A stretch of DNA of 64,000 nt, from assembly GCA_963854835.1 (NCBI GenBank), contig OY978525.1, positions 84,750,833-84,814,832 of the forward strand. The letters are read 5' to 3'. A model generated the notes under the pieces. It saw only the letters and a program-made list of their open reading frames with translations, had not been told where the DNA came from and searched no databases. Both the position numbers and the translations under genes were made by a program. This stretch comes from Megamerina dolium. Taxonomy: Eukaryota > Arthropoda > Insecta > Diptera > Megamerinidae. How positions within the stretch are numbered: the first letter of the stretch is position 1; every line of letters begins with the position of its first letter. Shown here piece after piece: positions 61,139-64,000 of this stretch.

Positions 61139-61290
61139 TAGGTGGTTAGTGCGTTGGCCTTCTGATCTATAGGTTGTGGGTTCAATCCCCGTCTGAATCA
61201 TAAAAAAATTAAACATCGAAAATATTTTTCTTTCGAATGGTACCCTCCTGGCGGCAGGAATTGGCAATTTTTCCGGCAGTAACAATTTGG
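61139..61290 (+). mobile_element. 3'-truncated tRNA-derived SINE
   Basis: It begins ggtggttagtgcgttggcct, has a B box gggttcaatcccc and the family body up to cagtaacaatttg, then stops where different sequence leads into RTE copy D. Confidence 0.8.
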
Positions 61291-61363
61291 TGGTCTGGTG
61301 GTGTTTTCGCAAGGTAACGTGTCTAACTGCCTCAACAGGGTGGGGCTAGAGCAATCCTTGTTG

Positions 61364-62458
61364 AACTCATCGCAAGTCAACTCACTGGCTGTCATGTAGT
61401 TTGATCTGAGCGCTATGTGATGATACCTTTATTTGTTAATGAGGGGTAGTCATATAGCTTGCTCTGCTTACTCTGTGATGGCGCTTTCATTATTATTCAT
61501 GGGGGCCCTCCATGTGGCGACCACCGGGCAACGTCTTCCTGGCACCCGCTAGGAGGCGGCTGAAGTGAGTGGCGAAAATCTCCTCGGTTAGAGGTTGTGC
61601 GTTGGGTTTGGGACCCGCCACATAAAAAACCCCCCCAATGAAAAAAACAAATATGCCTCGGATAAGGACTACCGCTTTTGTTGATGATCCCCGCAAACGA
61701 AAAAGGACCACGATTTACGGATATGCACCTGGAATGTCCGATACCTTTATAGGAAGGGTGCCTCTATCCAGCTGGTTGATGTCCTCGAAAAATACAGAGC
61801 TGACATCACCGTTCTCCAGGAAATGCGATGGACAGGACAGGGCTGCTCCAAAAGAGCGTCCTGTGACATCTACTACAGTTGCCATGCTGAAAGGCACGAA
61901 TTAGGATGTGGATTTTTGGTCAGCAAGAGACTACGACATCTTGTCTCACAGTTCACGCCTGTGAACGAACGGCTGGCCACAATCCGCATCAAGGCAAAAT
62001 TTTTCAACATCAGCCTTATATGTGCCCACGCTCCGACGGATGAGAAGGACAATGTGACCAAGGAGAGCTTATTTCAGTGCCTCGAAGAAGCTTATGACCG
62101 CTGCCCCCGCCACGATATCAAAATCGTGCTTGGCGACTTTAATGCCAGGGTGGGCAAGGAAGGTACCTTTGGTCCAGCTGTCGGAAAATTCAGCCTCCAC
62201 CAGAACACCTCCGATAACGGAATGAGGCTGATCGACTTCGCCGCAGCACGAAACATGGTAATTGGTGGTACCAGATTCCAGCATCTCGACATCCACAAAG
62301 CGACATGACTGTCTCCAGATCAACGTACAAGAAACCAAATTGATCATGTGGTGATAGACGGAAGGCATGCTTCCAATGTGATGGACGTGAAATCGATCCG
62401 TGGTGCCAACATCGACTCGGATCACTACCTTGTTGCAGCTAAGGTGCGCACACGCCTA
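61364..62458 (+). mobile_element. RTE-clade LINE, copy D (5' part, cut by Tc1)
   Basis: From aactcatcgcaagtc it is near-identical to copy A through the leader and endonuclease. At 62457-62458 a TA is followed by Tc1 copy iii, so the rest should lie past the window. The segment 61290-61363 upstream may be a further 5' extension missing from copy A. Confidence 0.9.
61638..62458 (+). pseudogene. Broken RTE endonuclease of copy D
   Basis: One A is missing from the A run near 61703 compared with copy A, which shifts the frame after DDPRKRKR. The endonuclease frame resumes (61823-62308: MRWTGQGCSKRA, LGDFNARVGKEG) and ends at a TGA where copy A has Trp (HKATW). The frame is then cut by the Tc1 insertion. 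Confidence 0.88.
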
Positions 62459-64000
62459 CAGTGGCTCCCAGCTTATTTCGTACAGTGACAGTTTAAAAAT
62501 TGCTGCAGTCGTAATTCCTAATATAGCAAAAATTTGAATAAAATATAAATGCCATTTTTGAAAGGAAGGTTTGTTTTTTATTTTCCAAAATTTACTTTTT
62601 CAAAATTTTAGTGTTTGACACTATAAAAAAATAAAATAAGAAAAAAATAGGAAAATTCATGTCACAGCTTATTTCGTACAGTCTCTTTAAGTTCAAACTA
62701 AAAACAAAGTAAGTTGATTTTAATATTTAGTATGACATCCCTTAGCGTTAATGACAGCCTGGAGTCTATTTGGCATTGAATCCACCAATTTTTGAGTGAT
62801 GTCTGGTGTGATTTTTTTCCATTCTTCCATCAGTACCTTCTTTAGGTCTTGCTTATTAGAAATCTTGTGTGTTCTTATTTTATTGTCCAAAATAGACCAA
62901 AGATTTTCAATCACATTCATGTCAGGTGACTGTGGTGGTGGAGACATCAAGTGTGGGCAGTTCCAAATAAGCCAAGATTGCACAATCCCAGATTTATGTT
63001 TTGGGTCATTATCTTGGTAGTACCGAAATTCTTCCCGCAAACCCAGTTTGTCTGCACTTTGAAGTAAATTGTTTTTCAGAATCTCGAGGTACTTCATTTT
63101 GTCCATTGTTTCCTCAATAAAAACCAATTCACCTACTCCGGCTGTTGACATACAGGCCCAAACCATCACGCTACCGCCACCATGCTTCACTGTGGGCTTA
63201 AGGTTCTCCTTGTTTAGCTCGGTATTCGCTTTACGCCAAACATATGACATTCCGTCCGAGCCAAAAATATTAAACTTAGACTCATCCGCGAAAATAACGG
63301 TATTCCAGAACGCAGGAGTCTTAATAATATGCTCTTTGGCGAAGTCAAGTCGGCGTTGTATATTCATTTTTGAAATGAATGGTTTCTTTCGGGCTACTCG
63401 ACCGTTCAAGTCATGATTGCGCAGCACACGTCGGACAGTTTCAGCACTGGATGATTTTCCTATTTCACGCTGAACCTCTGCAGCCAACTTCGGAGCGGAT
63501 AACTTTGGATTTTTCTTAATTTTTCGTACAATATAACGCTCGTCTGATGCGTTGAAAATCTTATTAGGTGCTTCTCTGCCCTTGTTCTCCAACCGATTTT
63601 CGCGAACGAAGCGTTGAATGATGTATTGGACAGTTGAGGCACTTAAATTTGTCATTTCAGCAATTTTTCGCACACTCTGACCTTTCCTAAAATGGTTAAT
63701 TACCAGTTTACGCTGTTCCATCGTTGTACGACGACCCATAACGCTAAATGTTTAATTTACAGCACTTTAACTATTTAAAATAATAATAATAAAAATTGTT
63801 ATAATAGTTAAAAAGGTCCAAAAACTCATACAATTCAAAAAAACTTTGTAACTGCGCGGCAGAATGAAACTTACTTACATTGAAGTTTGTGTACGAAATA
63901 AGATGTGAGCTGAAAATCAGCTGATCAATAGTTTTTCTCTCTTGCATGACAAAAAGAACAATTTTTGGGGTTCCCCGTTTTCTTATTAGGTTTACTAAAC
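62459..64000 (-). mobile_element. Tc1-type DNA transposon, copy iii (runs off the window)
   Basis: The left end (cagtggctcccagcttattt) and TA at 62457-62458 are present. By comparison with copies i and ii the other end should lie about 110 bp past the window edge. The inner repeat gtgtacgaaataagatgtga is visible near 63889. Confidence 0.94.
62720..63739 (-). CDS. Intact Tc1-type DD34E transposase
   Basis: An uninterrupted 339-residue frame, the usual length for Tc1 transposases. Residues 1-110 form two helix-turn-helix units (QRKLVINHFRKGQSVRKIAE; NLSASTVQYIIQRFV; KLSAPKLAAEVQREIGKSS). The catalytic triad is D152 (FADESKFN), D243 (YYQDNDPKH) and E278 (SPDMNVIENLWSILD), with exactly 34 residues between the last two. 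The GGGSVMVWACMS motif is present at 187-198. It would bind the terminal repeats and cut and paste the element at TA. Copies i and ii carry lesions absent here, so this copy may still be active. Confidence 0.95.
   Translation of the reverse strand: MGRRTTMEQRKLVINHFRKGQSVRKIAEMTNLSASTVQYIIQRFVRENRLENKGREAPNKIFNASDERYIVRKIKKNPKLSAPKLAAEVQREIGKSSSAETVRRVLRNHDLNGRVARKKPFISKMNIQRRLDFAKEHIIKTPAFWNTVIFADESKFNIFGSDGMSYVWRKANTELNKENLKPTVKHGGGSVMVWACMSTAGVGELVFIEETMDKMKYLEILKNNLLQSADKLGLREEFRYYQDNDPKHKSGIVQSWLIWNCPHLMSPPPQSPDMNVIENLWSILDNKIRTHKISNKQDLKKVLMEEWKKITPDITQKLVDSMPNRLQAVINAKGCHTKY

Noticed and set aside
62796..63416. Plus-strand open frames over the Tc1 transposase
   Set aside because: Antisense shadows of the DD34E transposase, repeated in all three copies.

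Overview
This window looks like a stretch of an insect nuclear genome, most likely a higher dipteran. A tephritid fruit fly is a reasonable guess, but nothing here proves it. The DNA is AT-rich with long TA microsatellites. Host exons have GT..AG introns, and the one recognisable host gene reads very like Drosophila Sans (USH1G). Most of the 64 kb is transposable elements, many nested, spanning at least twelve families.

Layout: (1) 1-8230: two Ty3/Gypsy-type LTR elements inserted head to head, 31 bp apart, inside an older reading frame; both keep gag and integrase but lack protease, reverse transcriptase and RNase H. (2) 8329-9387: a deleted mariner followed by a TA microsatellite. (3) 11.5-17.6 kb: a decayed LOA/R1-type LINE on the minus strand, split by a later RTE LINE with an 11-bp target duplication. 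(4) 20.8-27.7 kb: a Tc1 element with double inverted repeats, a near-complete RTE copy, a mariner fragment, a tRNA-derived SINE with an RTE-like tail, and a TTAA-flanked piggyBac-like element. (5) 29.1-32.9 kb: an RTE fragment, a broken spliced gene, an R1-clade LINE, a microsatellite and a full SINE. (6) 33.5-41.1 kb, the most host-like part: a six-exon minus-strand gene ending in a DUF4806-like region, then four exons of the Sans homologue, followed directly by an internally deleted P-element relative. (7) 41.6-48.8 kb: an RTE copy with two deletions, a possible first exon with an eIF4E-binding-like motif, a ~300-bp tandem array, a possible small membrane protein and a dead mariner. (8) 50-64 kb: a second Tc1 copy, a second LOA LINE, a decayed RTE copy, a second RTE lineage, another SINE, and an RTE copy interrupted by a third Tc1 copy whose 339-residue transposase is intact.

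The families interact. Tc1, SINE and mariner copies sit beside or inside TA repeats. The SINE and the RTE end in the same terminal motif, which suggests the RTE machinery mobilises the SINE. The RT-less LTR elements must use reverse transcriptase from elsewhere. Exon calls rest on reading frame, splice consensus and phase agreement read by eye; no database search was possible.
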